Part shown: in pieces, positions 56,741 to 64,000 of the stretch
Layout: each line of letters opens with the position of its first letter
How positions within the stretch are numbered: the first letter of the stretch is position 1
Assembly (NCBI GenBank): GCA_905214875.1
Contig: CAJMNR010000014.1
Span: 9,289 to 73,288, forward strand
Direction of reading: 5' to 3'
DNA length: 64,000 nt
From: an uncultured bacterium
GTDB lineage: Bacteria > Bacillota > Clostridia > Lachnospirales > Lachnospiraceae
Program-made: the position numbers and the translations under genes
The notes under the pieces: generated by a model
The model's input: only the letters and a program-made list of their open reading frames with translations
What the model was told of the DNA's origin: nothing
Database searches by the model: none

Positions 56741-58324
56741 TTACATTAGCGTTGAGAACAAACTAATGACATTCTGATATATTTTTAGCATAAGCGGACG
56801 ATTCGCCCATTCCTCATACGTAAACTCGTGACATTGTTCCATTGTCGCAAGTAGATCTTTTCGGATTTCAGAAATTACCTCTCTGTTTGACATCCAAACT
56901 CCATTTTCATAATGCAGATAAAAACTACGATAATCCATATTGATTGTTCCGACGATTCCTGAACTTTCATTGATGATTGTCTTCGCATGGATAAATCCAG
57001 GTGTATATTCATAAATACGTACACCACCTCTTAACAGCGGACCATAGTTAAAGTTTGTAAGACACTTCACATTCTTCTTATCCGGAATGGCAGGCGTTAT
57101 GATTCTAACATCGATTCCACTCTTTGCTGCAAGGATCAATGCTTCCCGCATATCATCTTCGATAATCAAGTATGGTGTCGTAATGTAGAGATATTCGGTT
57201 GCATAATGAATCATCTGCATATATATATTTTCAATTGGATTATTCGGATTATTCGCAGGCCCATCCGAAATTACCTGGCAATACACTTGATTCTTTTCAA
57301 ATTCCATTGTCGGCTTATAAGGCGTGTAGTCCATAAGCGGACCTGTAGAACATGTTTCCCACATCTGTAAAAATGTGACCGTAAGTCCCCAGACTGCATC
57401 GCCTACGACTTTAATCCCATTATCTTTCCATACACCAAAACGAGTGACAAGGTTGGCATATTCATCTGCTATATTGAACCCACCGGTATACCCAATATTG
57501 CCGTCAATGACTACGATCTTCTGATGGGAACGGTAATTCATATATAACTTGTTCGTATATTTATGAACCGGGTTAAAGATGCGAACTTCAAAACCTTCTT
57601 CTTTCAAGTGTTTTTCAAATTCTTTATCGGTACGAAACATAGCACCAAAGTCATCATACATAAACATGACTTTTACCCCTGCCTTGATTCGGTCGACTAA
57701 GATTGAATGTAGATGATCCCAAATGGCTCCTTCTGCTACGATAAAAAAGTCAATCATAATAAAGCTTTTCGCATTTTCAAGTTCAACAAACATATCGTTG
57801 AATGCGTCCTCTCCCATTGGGAAATACGTCACTTTATTATTTTTATAAAGAGGGAAGCCTTCTTCCCTCATATAGTTTACCATACGATATTTCGTTGGAT
57901 ATTCCATCTTGTATTGCTTTAATACTTCTTCATCCTGTACAGCAAATGTAAATCCATGTTCAATTTTTTCTAACAATCGCTTGTCGATCTTACTTTTTGA
58001 ATTTGCTTTTCCCCAAAGTGCATACATGATATGACCGGAAATCGGTAACAGTAAGGCGATATACACCCATGCCATTTTAAATGACATGCTCCTTTGGTCA
58101 TTCACCATGCTGAATATAATGCAGACACTTAATATAATTAGTGCCAGATATAAATAAATCGTATACTGGCTAAATAAAAACGGTAAAGAAATGATAAAAG
58201 CAAATTGAAATAATACAAGCAAACCGACAACAAATGCACGCAAAAAGCCACTAAAATGACTTTGAACACGACCTTTTACATGTGCTCTGATTGGATTAAT
58301 AAACTTACTTGTGTTCTTCATCAT
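56741..58324 (-). CDS. cls: Cardiolipin synthase, phospholipase D superfamily
   Basis: This 527-residue protein has two N-terminal membrane segments (about residues 28-75) and two HKD motifs: [10 protein letters not shown] (about 267) and HAKTIINES (about 447), each in the expected GTGNID/GTINMD-like context ([16 protein letters not shown]). It condenses two phosphatidylglycerols into cardiolipin. The gene is downstream of the CmpB-like gene by 15 bases. Confidence 0.93.
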   Translation of the reverse strand: MMKNTSKFINPIRAHVKGRVQSHFSGFLRAFVVGLLVLFQFAFIISLPFLFSQYTIYLYLALIILSVCIIFSMVNDQRSMSFKMAWVYIALLLPISGHIMYALWGKANSKSKIDKRLLEKIEHGFTFAVQDEEVLKQYKMEYPTKYRMVNYMREEGFPLYKNNKVTYFPMGEDAFNDMFVELENAKSFIMIDFFIVAEGAIWDHLHSILVDRIKAGVKVMFMYDDFGAMFRTDKEFEKHLKEEGFEVRIFNPVHKYTNKLYMNYRSHQKIVVIDGNIGYTGGFNIADEYANLVTRFGVWKDNGIKVVGDAVWGLTVTFLQMWETCSTGPLMDYTPYKPTMEFEKNQVYCQVISDGPANNPNNPIENIYMQMIHYATEYLYITTPYLIIEDDMREALILAAKSGIDVRIITPAIPDKKNVKCLTNFNYGPLLRGGVRIYEYTPGFIHAKTIINESSGIVGTINMDYRSFYLHYENGVWMSNREVISEIRKDLLATMEQCHEFTYEEWANRPLMLKIYQNVISLFSTLM

Positions 58325-58339
58325 TACCCCTTCTCCAAA

Positions 58340-59281
58340 TTAACCCTTCTTTACATTTTTCGAATTAAAACGTTCCTTAAGTTCTTGCAAGTAAAAGCGT
58401 CCTTTTTTAAATTTCAGATTAGGGAACGCTTTGATTAAACGTTTATGTACCACATTGTTTCTATACGAATCAAGTTTGTACTTTGTTGCAAACTGATGGA
58501 ATCGTTTCTCAACATCTTCTCTAAACTTCGTAACTCTCCTTTCAACTTCTTCCGGTTGCGCTTCCGTCGCAATCGAAGCTCTAAACCTTGTCGTAAGAAG
58601 GTTGATCATACCTTCTCGTTTCTGCCCCAACTTTGAAATGGTTGCAGTAAATAACGTATCTTTTAAATCACTTGATTTTTCAATTAGCTTTGTATTCAGT
58701 AAATAAGTAAACAGTTCTTCCCGTAACATATTTAAACGGTGAACGCTTTGTGATAATTGCAATGTGTAAACAACAGTAACGCTTAGATCCGCAACTGACG
58801 TACAGATCAGAATGAGACAAATGAGTTCTGCTGCCTGTCTTGGAAACGAATAAATGATACTGCTGACGATTGGTCCAAGTACATTAATATCCACGACGGA
58901 AAGTCCCCCCCAAAATAATGAGGACTTCAAACTGATTCTTCCCTGAATATTAAATTTATAGTCACTATAATCCCACCATTTCGCATGAAATATGGTTTCC
59001 ATAATGACTGCAGTCAAATATTCCAACACCGTTGCAAGCAACATTCCAAGAAAGAATACTGCTACCTGGTTTGTAGAATATTTAAAAAGCATGATATATA
59101 CTAAAGTACCACCAATGCCATAAATCGGTATAATGGGACCATTTAAAAATCCACGATTTACAAATGTCTTACGTTTAAAACTACAAAAACATGTCTCCCA
59201 AATCCATCCTGCAAAACTGTAAATAAAAAAGCTACAAGCAATAAAAAAGAAATCGAAATCTAATACTTTAATATTCCACAT
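58340..59281 (-). CDS. CmpB-like multi-helix membrane protein
   Basis: This 313-residue protein has about five membrane helices (about residues 9-180) of the family annotated as putative ABC permease CmpB (SFAGWIWETCF, NRGFLNGPIIPIYGIG) and a basic cytoplasmic C-terminal domain with coiled-coil character. No ATPase is encoded nearby, and the family is not proven to transport. It precedes cls. Confidence 0.82.
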   Translation of the reverse strand: MWNIKVLDFDFFFIACSFFIYSFAGWIWETCFCSFKRKTFVNRGFLNGPIIPIYGIGGTLVYIMLFKYSTNQVAVFFLGMLLATVLEYLTAVIMETIFHAKWWDYSDYKFNIQGRISLKSSLFWGGLSVVDINVLGPIVSSIIYSFPRQAAELICLILICTSVADLSVTVVYTLQLSQSVHRLNMLREELFTYLLNTKLIEKSSDLKDTLFTATISKLGQKREGMINLLTTRFRASIATEAQPEEVERRVTKFREDVEKRFHQFATKYKLDSYRNNVVHKRLIKAFPNLKFKKGRFYLQELKERFNSKNVKKG

Positions 59282-59411
59282 ATTATTTCCTCTGTTTCTA
59301 TTCTTTTCTTATTTAGTATACCATAAACAAAGAAAATTGCCATTTCTAAATTGCTATTTTAACCCTATTGTGATATTATTTGTTCAATCTAACGCACTGA
59401 GAGGTTGAAAA

Positions 59412-60518
59412 ATGGAACTTTTTTCACAAAATTTACAATTAAATATTCCATATCCAATGGAGCAGCTTTTGTATAGTCAAAAAACTTACAAAAAAGAGGA
59501 CTTTCTTTTTTTTGATATCGAGACTACTGGTCTCTCGGCTGATATCTCTAGTCTGTACTTGATTGGCTGCCTTTATTATAAAAATGGCGAATTTTATATG
59601 AAGCAATGGTTTGCCGACTCCTATGATTGCGAAAAAGAGATGATTGACGCTTTTTTTGAAGAAGTAAGGGAGCACAAAGTCCTTCTTCATTACAACGGTA
59701 ATGGCTTCGATATCCCTTATCTTGAAAAAAAGATTGCCGCCCTCGGTCTTGACTATTCCTTCGACTTAATCGACAGCATCGATTTATATAAAGCAATCCG
59801 CCCTTACAAAAAAATCCTAAAGCTTCCAAACCTAAAGCAAAAAACTATGGAAGAATACCTTCTGTTGCACCGTGAAGACGAATACAGCGGCAAAGAGCTA
59901 ATTAACGTCTACGGCGACTATATGAAGAAACATTTTAAAAGGGAAGATAATAAGAAAGAACTCTCTCTGCTCCTTCTTCATAATGCGGAAGACCTTAAGG
60001 GCATGGTAGCTCTTTTAAAACTCTGCTATTATATCGATCTGTTTAAGAAGAAGCATGAAATCGTTGACCTTTCTCTAGATGAGAACATCCTATCAGCAAC
60101 GCTTTCCATTGGCTATGAGCTTGACCATACGATCAAATACAATACCGAAGGACTATCCATTGAAACCGACGGTAATTTACTTTATCTACACCTTTTAGTT
60201 TTCAAAGGTGAATTAAAATATTTTTATCCAAACTACAAGGACTACTACTATCTTCCTGCTGAAGATATGGCCGTGCATAAAAGCGTTGCCGAATATGTCG
60301 ATAAGGCATTTCGCGAAAAAGCCAAAAAAGCAAACTGCTATAGCAAGAAGACCGGCGTCTTCCTTCCAATCGACGATGCTCTTGCAAAGGAAACGAACAT
60401 CTCCGTATTTCGTAATGATATCCATGACAAACAAGGCTTTATGGAAATCACGCCCGACTGGCTTCGTAATACCGAAACGATTGCGGATTACATCCATGCC
60501 TTATTATGCAATTTATAA
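59412..60518 (+). CDS. RNase H-like (YprB-type) exonuclease domain protein
   Basis: This 368-residue protein has the RNase H-like fold with the DEDD-type motif FFDIETTG (D35, E37) and a later LHYNGNGFDIPYLE segment with the second Asp. The third acidic helix is expected near ALHNAEDLKGM. The C-terminus is family-specific. It may act on nucleic acid 3' ends; the YprB family is not well studied. Confidence 0.85.
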   Translation: MELFSQNLQLNIPYPMEQLLYSQKTYKKEDFLFFDIETTGLSADISSLYLIGCLYYKNGEFYMKQWFADSYDCEKEMIDAFFEEVREHKVLLHYNGNGFDIPYLEKKIAALGLDYSFDLIDSIDLYKAIRPYKKILKLPNLKQKTMEEYLLLHREDEYSGKELINVYGDYMKKHFKREDNKKELSLLLLHNAEDLKGMVALLKLCYYIDLFKKKHEIVDLSLDENILSATLSIGYELDHTIKYNTEGLSIETDGNLLYLHLLVFKGELKYFYPNYKDYYYLPAEDMAVHKSVAEYVDKAFREKAKKANCYSKKTGVFLPIDDALAKETNISVFRNDIHDKQGFMEITPDWLRNTETIADYIHALLCNL

Positions 60519-60543
60519 AAAAATTGTGTACCTAAATCTAAAC

Positions 60544-60590
60544 AAAAAGCCGTTTCTGTTATTTATTTTTCACAGCAGAAACGGCTTTTT
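60544..60590. terminator. Bidirectional terminator
   Basis: AAAAAGCCGTTTCTG and CAGAAACGGCTTTTT are perfectly complementary over 15 bases around a 17-base loop, between converging genes. Confidence 0.92.
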
Positions 60591-60603
60591 ATAATCATTT
60601 AAT

Positions 60604-61455
60604 TTATTGATATACTCTCTGGTCCATATTAAAACTCAGTTTCCATGTATCCTCTGTTTTCTTCCATGTAGAGGTGACATGAAACATGCCTTCTAAATCA
60701 CTGTTGTCTTTATCATTTACCTTTGTTTCTAAAAGGTAATGCACTTGTATCATTTCCTCTGTCTGTGCTACTACTTCAAATGAATAAAACGTATAGCTTG
60801 CAAGGTCAAAGTTAGCAATCTTCTCTGCGTACTCACTGCCCAAACAACGATATCCGCCGCAAACCATGACTGCATCCTCATTTACAAGAGCAAGAAACAT
60901 ATCTTTATCCCTTATTTTTACTGCCTCCCACATGGAAACTTCATATTGGTTGATTAACACTTCCTGCTTGATTTTCTCTATATATGCGTGCATCCTTTGT
61001 GTTCTATGCTTACTGCACTGCTCCGATTTCACAAAATGAAGCAGCTCTTCTTTGGAAATCCATTTATAAGAAATCGTCTCTCCCTTTTGCAAACATATGC
61101 TGTCCTTCTTACAGCCGGTAATACAAAGATATCCGCAGTAAATTGTATTATTATTTTGGTATGTATAAATAGGTTCTAATTTTGTCGTAATAATTCCTGT
61201 TTCTTCTTTTAATTCACGAACCGCCGCCTCGTATGCATTTTCACCGACCAATGCACTTCCTCCCGCACTCACTTCAAACATTCCCGGCAAATTAGGTTTT
61301 TGATAGTCTCTTTGCATAAGCAAAAAGCTTCCATCTACATGCCTGACAATCACTTCGCTTACTAAATGAAACATTCCTTTCGGTATCTTTTGTCCACGCA
61401 CTAATTTCGTATTAGTAAGCGTTCCATCCTCTAGATATGCATCCCATAATTCCAA
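60604..61455 (-). CDS. Nudix hydrolase fused to an NTF2-like domain
   Basis: This 283-residue protein starts at TTG 61455 (a GAGGGGGG-like site upstream, no near ATG). The Nudix box runs from G66 to I88 (G-S-A-L-V-G-E ... R-E-L-K-E-E-T-G). A C-terminal part (about residues 165-283, ISMWEAVKIRDKDMFLALVNEDAVMVCGG, SFEVVAQTEEM, WKKTEDTWKL) fits the NTF2-like/DUF4440 (SnoaL-type) fold. The fusion of a Nudix hydrolase with such a domain is uncommon. The substrate is unknown. Confidence 0.85.
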   Translation of the reverse strand: MELWDAYLEDGTLTNTKLVRGQKIPKGMFHLVSEVIVRHVDGSFLLMQRDYQKPNLPGMFEVSAGGSALVGENAYEAAVRELKEETGIITTKLEPIYTYQNNNTIYCGYLCITGCKKDSICLQKGETISYKWISKEELLHFVKSEQCSKHRTQRMHAYIEKIKQEVLINQYEVSMWEAVKIRDKDMFLALVNEDAVMVCGGYRCLGSEYAEKIANFDLASYTFYSFEVVAQTEEMIQVHYLLETKVNDKDNSDLEGMFHVTSTWKKTEDTWKLSFNMDQRVYQ

Positions 61456-61681
61456 TAAAAACCCCCCTCTACAAAAACCCCCGTTTCCTTCTTTTATAAT
61501 TTTATCTTACTTACCCTATTTGTTCAACAGTGCTATCAATGAAGCGACTTATTCTTTGGATATTTAAGAAATTGCAACACAATTAAATTTATAAAAAAAA
61601 GTTTCAAACTGACGAATAGTTTCTTTTCTTCTGTGACATACTATTTGTGTAAAGCCATTATGAATGTAGGAGGTAACAACG

Positions 61682-61765
61682 ATGAACAGTCCAAGTAACC
61701 AAAACATTCAATCTTCGGAGGCTAAAGAAGGCTGCGCAGCTGGAGATAGTCCAATCGACAGATAA
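61682..61765 (+). CDS. 27-residue peptide of unknown function
   Basis: A perfect AGGAGG (61668-61673) lies eight bases before ATG 61682. The peptide MNSPSNQNIQSSEAKEGCAA in outline ends GDSPIDR, is hydrophilic, and has a single Cys. It has no signal peptide or membrane segment. Its stop is at the base of a hairpin, with a second hairpin/T-tract downstream. I do not recognise it; it could be a peptide signal, a RiPP-like precursor, a toxin or a leader peptide. No modification gene is adjacent. Confidence 0.55.
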   Translation: MNSPSNQNIQSSEAKEGCAAGDSPIDR

Positions 61766-61795
61766 GGCTTATAGGACATAAACCTCCTATAAGCC
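61766..61795 (+). other. Perfect hairpin right after the peptide stop
   Basis: GGCTTATAGGA (61766-61776) pairs with TCCTATAAGCC (61785-61795), 11 bases without mismatch and an eight-base loop, beginning one base after the stop codon. No T-tract follows, so it is unlikely to be a terminator by itself. Confidence 0.7.
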
Positions 61796-61813
61796 GCAAA
61801 AGGTTTTATGTGA

Positions 61814-61868
61814 AAGGAACTACTTATAGACATAGGAATATGTAGATAAGCAGTTCCTTCTTTTTAAT
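61814..61868 (+). terminator. Terminator of the peptide gene
   Basis: AAGGAACTACTTAT (61814-61827) pairs with ATAAGCAGTTCCTT (61846-61859) with one mismatch, and TTTTT follows at 61861. Confidence 0.7.
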
Positions 61869-61963
61869 TTCAAACAACATAATAAAAAGATTACCTAACC
61901 CCTCTTGTGTCACAAATAAAAAAATCCCCCGTACTCTAACTTACGAGAGACTTACATAAACTA

Positions 61964-62105
61964 CTGTGTGCCACAAATAATAAAACACCGCCACACGTTC
62001 AGGAAAATGTCTCTTAACCTGCAGCTAGCAGGCAGCAAAAAACTTTATCCGAACGTCTAGGCGCCTGCGTCCACAACCTAAAAGACATTTTCCGTCCGTG
62101 TGTCA
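61964..62105. repeat. Structured repeat, short copy
   Basis: This 142-base block matches the 63.2 kb copy, but for a missing 112-base internal segment. Its right 69 bases are identical in both copies. It can form long stems: CACACG/CGTGTG outer, GGAAAATGTC/GACATTTTCC next, GCAGGC/GCCTGC inside and a CCTGC-AGCTA-GCAGG hairpin. It lies between the peptide gene's terminator and the stop of the DUF4846 gene. Confidence 0.8.
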
Positions 62106-62116
62106 TCGTGTGTCAC

Positions 62117-63037
62117 CTAATACTGAGGTCGCTTACACCCACCGTCAGCGAATGTGTATTCAGCTGTCTGAAATGGACTTGTAATCTCATCTTCATAATA
62201 CCAAGGATCTTCGCTATGCCTTGGATTTACAATAACGTGAAACTCCTGTGCCGGCATATACCCCTGAGCAAGCAGAACAGCCTTTTTGCCCTGCTCGTCC
62301 GTACAAACGTCTACCACCATAACAACATGCCCTGGGCTACCTGACGTAATAAATACATCCCCGATTTGCACCTGTTTGATATCAACATCCTTGCATTCCT
62401 TCTCAAGAGAAATTGTACTGGCATATGTAAAAACAACATTAAGATATTTTTCAAAGCTCTCATAAGAAGTATCCGATCCCGTCGATTTTGCCCAACAAGC
62501 CTTATCATTATTTAAAGTAACACGATATCCTTCGGACCATTTCTTATAGGAACATTCAAACCCATCTACAAAATGAAACTTCATACGATCATATTGTTTC
62601 GTCTCGTAGAAATATTCCGCATACATACGAATTACAGAATCCGCACACTGCTGTAAGTCACGATCCCCAAGATTCATAGAAAAGACTGCTGCCGCCGAAG
62701 ACTGATTCCCCTTTTCACTACCATTATAAAGGTGGACCTTAGCCTTATCTTTCTGCATAGAATACCCGCGTACAAACGCCCCAAAAGTGCCCTCCTTATA
62801 CTTATCCTTCATATAACCTTCAGGAGCATCAAAACGCTCACCTAACGTCATCCCAGATGCTTGTATAATTTGTTTTTCTTCCTTCTCAACCACTTTTTCT
62901 TCCATCTTCTGCGTCACAGCAGGTTTCTGCGTCGCTTGCACCTCTTCCTTAGATTTAGAAGAGTGACACCCCACTAATCCCATCACACTAATCCATATAA
63001 GACCACAACTTATAACTCGTTTAAGATTTCTTCTCAT
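62117..63037 (-). CDS. DUF4846-family lipoprotein
   Basis: About 306 residues from ATG 63037 (AGGAGAG site). A lipoprotein signal peptide ends in LVGC (Cys24). A charged linker (about 30-60) is followed by a DUF4846 domain (about 60-306) with a CADSVIRMYAEYFYE, KFHFVDGFECSYKKWSEGYRV and GDVFITSGSPGHVVMVVDV. The last segment resembles the His-Gly region of NlpC/P60-like folds (a buried His after SPG), but family function is unknown. It is flanked on both sides by direct copies of the structured repeat. Confidence 0.85.
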   Translation of the reverse strand: MRRNLKRVISCGLIWISVMGLVGCHSSKSKEEVQATQKPAVTQKMEEKVVEKEEKQIIQASGMTLGERFDAPEGYMKDKYKEGTFGAFVRGYSMQKDKAKVHLYNGSEKGNQSSAAAVFSMNLGDRDLQQCADSVIRMYAEYFYETKQYDRMKFHFVDGFECSYKKWSEGYRVTLNNDKACWAKSTGSDTSYESFEKYLNVVFTYASTISLEKECKDVDIKQVQIGDVFITSGSPGHVVMVVDVCTDEQGKKAVLLAQGYMPAQEFHVIVNPRHSEDPWYYEDEITSPFQTAEYTFADGGCKRPQY

Positions 63038-63186
63038 ACACTCTCCTACCACCTTATGTCTTCTAGACACTCTCTATGTAACATAGTCACTATTATATTA
63101 TAAATACCCACTAAATACCATAAAAACCCACCATTTCTCACCCACAAAAAACGTACTCAAACGAACGAGAAACTTTCATAATCTAC

Positions 63187-63440
63187 CGTGTGTCACAAAT
63201 AATAAAACACTTCCACACGCCCCGGAAAATGTCCCTTAACCTACAGCTAGCAGGCAGCCAAGTGAGGATACAGTTTTTTGCGTCGACCGGCCGAGGCCTG
63301 ATTCGGTTCTTATGACCCCTAACTTTTCACCACATCCCACAAGCCGAATCACAGCCGAGGGAAAGGCAGCAAAAAACTTTATCCGAACGTCTAGGCGCCT
63401 GCGTCCACAACCTAAAAGACATTTTCCGTCCGTGTGTCAC
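63187..63440. repeat. Structured repeat, long copy
   Basis: This 254-base copy contains an extra 112-base segment (63259-63370) bounded by the 7-base direct repeat AGGCAGC at 63252-63258 and 63364-63370. GGATA-CA-GTTTTTTGC (63266-63281) pairs with GCAAAAAAC-TT-TATCC (63369-63384), and TGATTCGG pairs with CCGAATCA within. The outer stems of the short copy are also present. It lies just upstream of the murE terminator on the same side of that gene. Confidence 0.8.
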
Positions 63441-63447
63441 ACACAAC

Positions 63448-63482
63448 AAAAAAGGCCCCGTACCAAAACAGTACGAAGCCCA
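63448..63482 (-). terminator. Terminator of murE
   Basis: GGC-CGTAC and GTACG-GCC arms with a TTTTTT tract on the minus strand, about 25 bases after the murE stop. Confidence 0.78.
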
Positions 63483-63505
63483 TATAAAAAGTCTACCGTG
63501 TATCA

Positions 63506-64000
63506 CTAAAAACGTAACTCTTCAAGAACCTCTTTGATCAGAACACGTTCGTCCATATCGTGTTTCACACCCTCAATTTCTTGGTACGTTTCATGGCCCT
63601 TACCAGCAAGAACGATGATATCGCCCTTCTTGGCATGCTCGATACTATATTTAATTGCTTCCTTACGATTTTCAATGGCAATAAATTCACCATCGGCCTT
63701 TTTCACTCCAGTGATAATATCCTCCATGATTGCCTTAGGCTCCTCAAATCTAGGATTATCACTAGTAACGATAGTAAGATCCGATAACTTAGAAGAAATC
63801 TCACCCATTTCAAAACGTCTAGAACGAGCACGATTACCACCACAACCAAAAACAGTAACGATACGGCCCGGATCATACTCACGAATCGTTGTAAGTAAGC
63901 TCTCAAGACTCATCGCATTGTGCGCATAGTCAATCATTAACGTAAAATCTTTGCTAACAGGGATAAGTTCAACACGACCCTTAACCTGAACGTTCTTTAA
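63506..64000 (-). CDS. murE: UDP-N-acetylmuramoyl-peptide synthetase MurE, C-terminal part
   Basis: 165 codons are visible and the gene continues beyond the right edge. The segment DYAHNAMSLESLL and GCGGNRARSRR, followed by TSDNPRFEEP and the LAGKGHETYQEI motif, is the C-terminal domain of Mur ligase MurE. The DNPR motif is found in enzymes that add meso-diaminopimelate, so that substrate is suggested rather than lysine. It adds the third amino acid to the peptidoglycan precursor in the cytoplasm. Confidence 0.94.
   Translation of the reverse strand, partial: LKNVQVKGRVELIPVSKDFTLMIDYAHNAMSLESLLTTIREYDPGRIVTVFGCGGNRARSRRFEMGEISSKLSDLTIVTSDNPRFEEPKAIMEDIITGVKKADGEFIAIENRKEAIKYSIEHAKKGDIIVLAGKGHETYQEIEGVKHDMDERVLIKEVLEELRF

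Noticed and set aside
61964..62105. Integron attC-like site
   Set aside because: The repeat has nested stems, but the core sites RYYYAAC and GTTRRRY are not placed as attC requires, and no integrase gene is present.
61964..63440. Insertion sequence flanked by long repeats
   Set aside because: The gene between the repeats is a DUF4846 lipoprotein, not a transposase, and the repeats are direct and structured.
1..64000. CRISPR array or tRNA/rRNA genes
   Set aside because: I saw no run of regularly spaced identical repeats and no cloverleaf or rRNA-like sequence; the TGTGTCAC words are too irregular.

Overview
This window looks like chromosomal DNA of a low-G+C, anaerobic, Gram-positive bacterium of the Clostridia, most probably a Lachnospiraceae member of the Lachnoclostridium/Anaerosporobacter kind. 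The grounds are the AT-rich base use, strong AGGAGG-type ribosome sites, occasional TTG and GTG starts, class II GalT, the U32/DUF3656 peptidase, surface proteins with InlB-type and FN3-like repeats, and the gene order ruvA-ruvB-zapA-U32-ftsW. No rRNA, tRNA, CRISPR array, phage or transposase gene was found.

Layout. 1-10.9 kb is a galactoside unit: a LacI-type regulator, a three-gene MalEFG-like importer without its own ATPase, and a cytoplasmic GH2 beta-galactosidase (cut by the window edge), followed by galK-galE-galT and a divergent GalR-like gene. Sugar would be imported, hydrolysed and passed into the Leloir pathway. 11-12.4 kb holds arsC and a SleB-type wall hydrolase. 12.5-16 kb is the iron unit feoA-feoB-small Cys-rich protein, with a divergent DtxR-like repressor and a shared candidate operator. 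16-19.3 kb has a flavoprotein, an Arg/Asp-rich protein and two long palindromes. 18.7-23.9 kb is a TetR gene next to an MMPL exporter that is broken by a deletion/frameshift, a heptad-repeat secreted protein and a membrane protein.

24-31.3 kb carries a phosphoesterase, sfsA, acetyltransferases, a two-gene acyl-ligase/KAS III-like cassette, a chemoreceptor-like protein and an HD protein. 31.3-40.5 kb has a large GH2 enzyme, an FMN-binding-like lipoprotein, an Nmad3 DNA-modification-associated protein, a cyclophilin, a double-domain PPK2 and a surface M14 carboxypeptidase. 40.6-51.2 kb is a cell-envelope and division block on the minus strand: ruvA, ruvB, zapA, U32 peptidase, ftsW, a secreted papain-like protease, a class B PBP and a Nudix protein.

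51.4-64 kb has an ECF sigma factor with a membrane partner, a GNAT pair, beta-mannosidase, cardiolipin synthase, a CmpB-like membrane protein, an RNase H-like protein, a Nudix-NTF2 fusion, a tiny peptide gene with two RNA hairpins, a DUF4846 lipoprotein flanked by two copies of a structured repeat, and the 3' end of murE. The least explained parts are the 61.6-63.5 kb region (peptide gene plus paired repeats) and the KAS III-like protein that lacks the usual His and Asn of its family.
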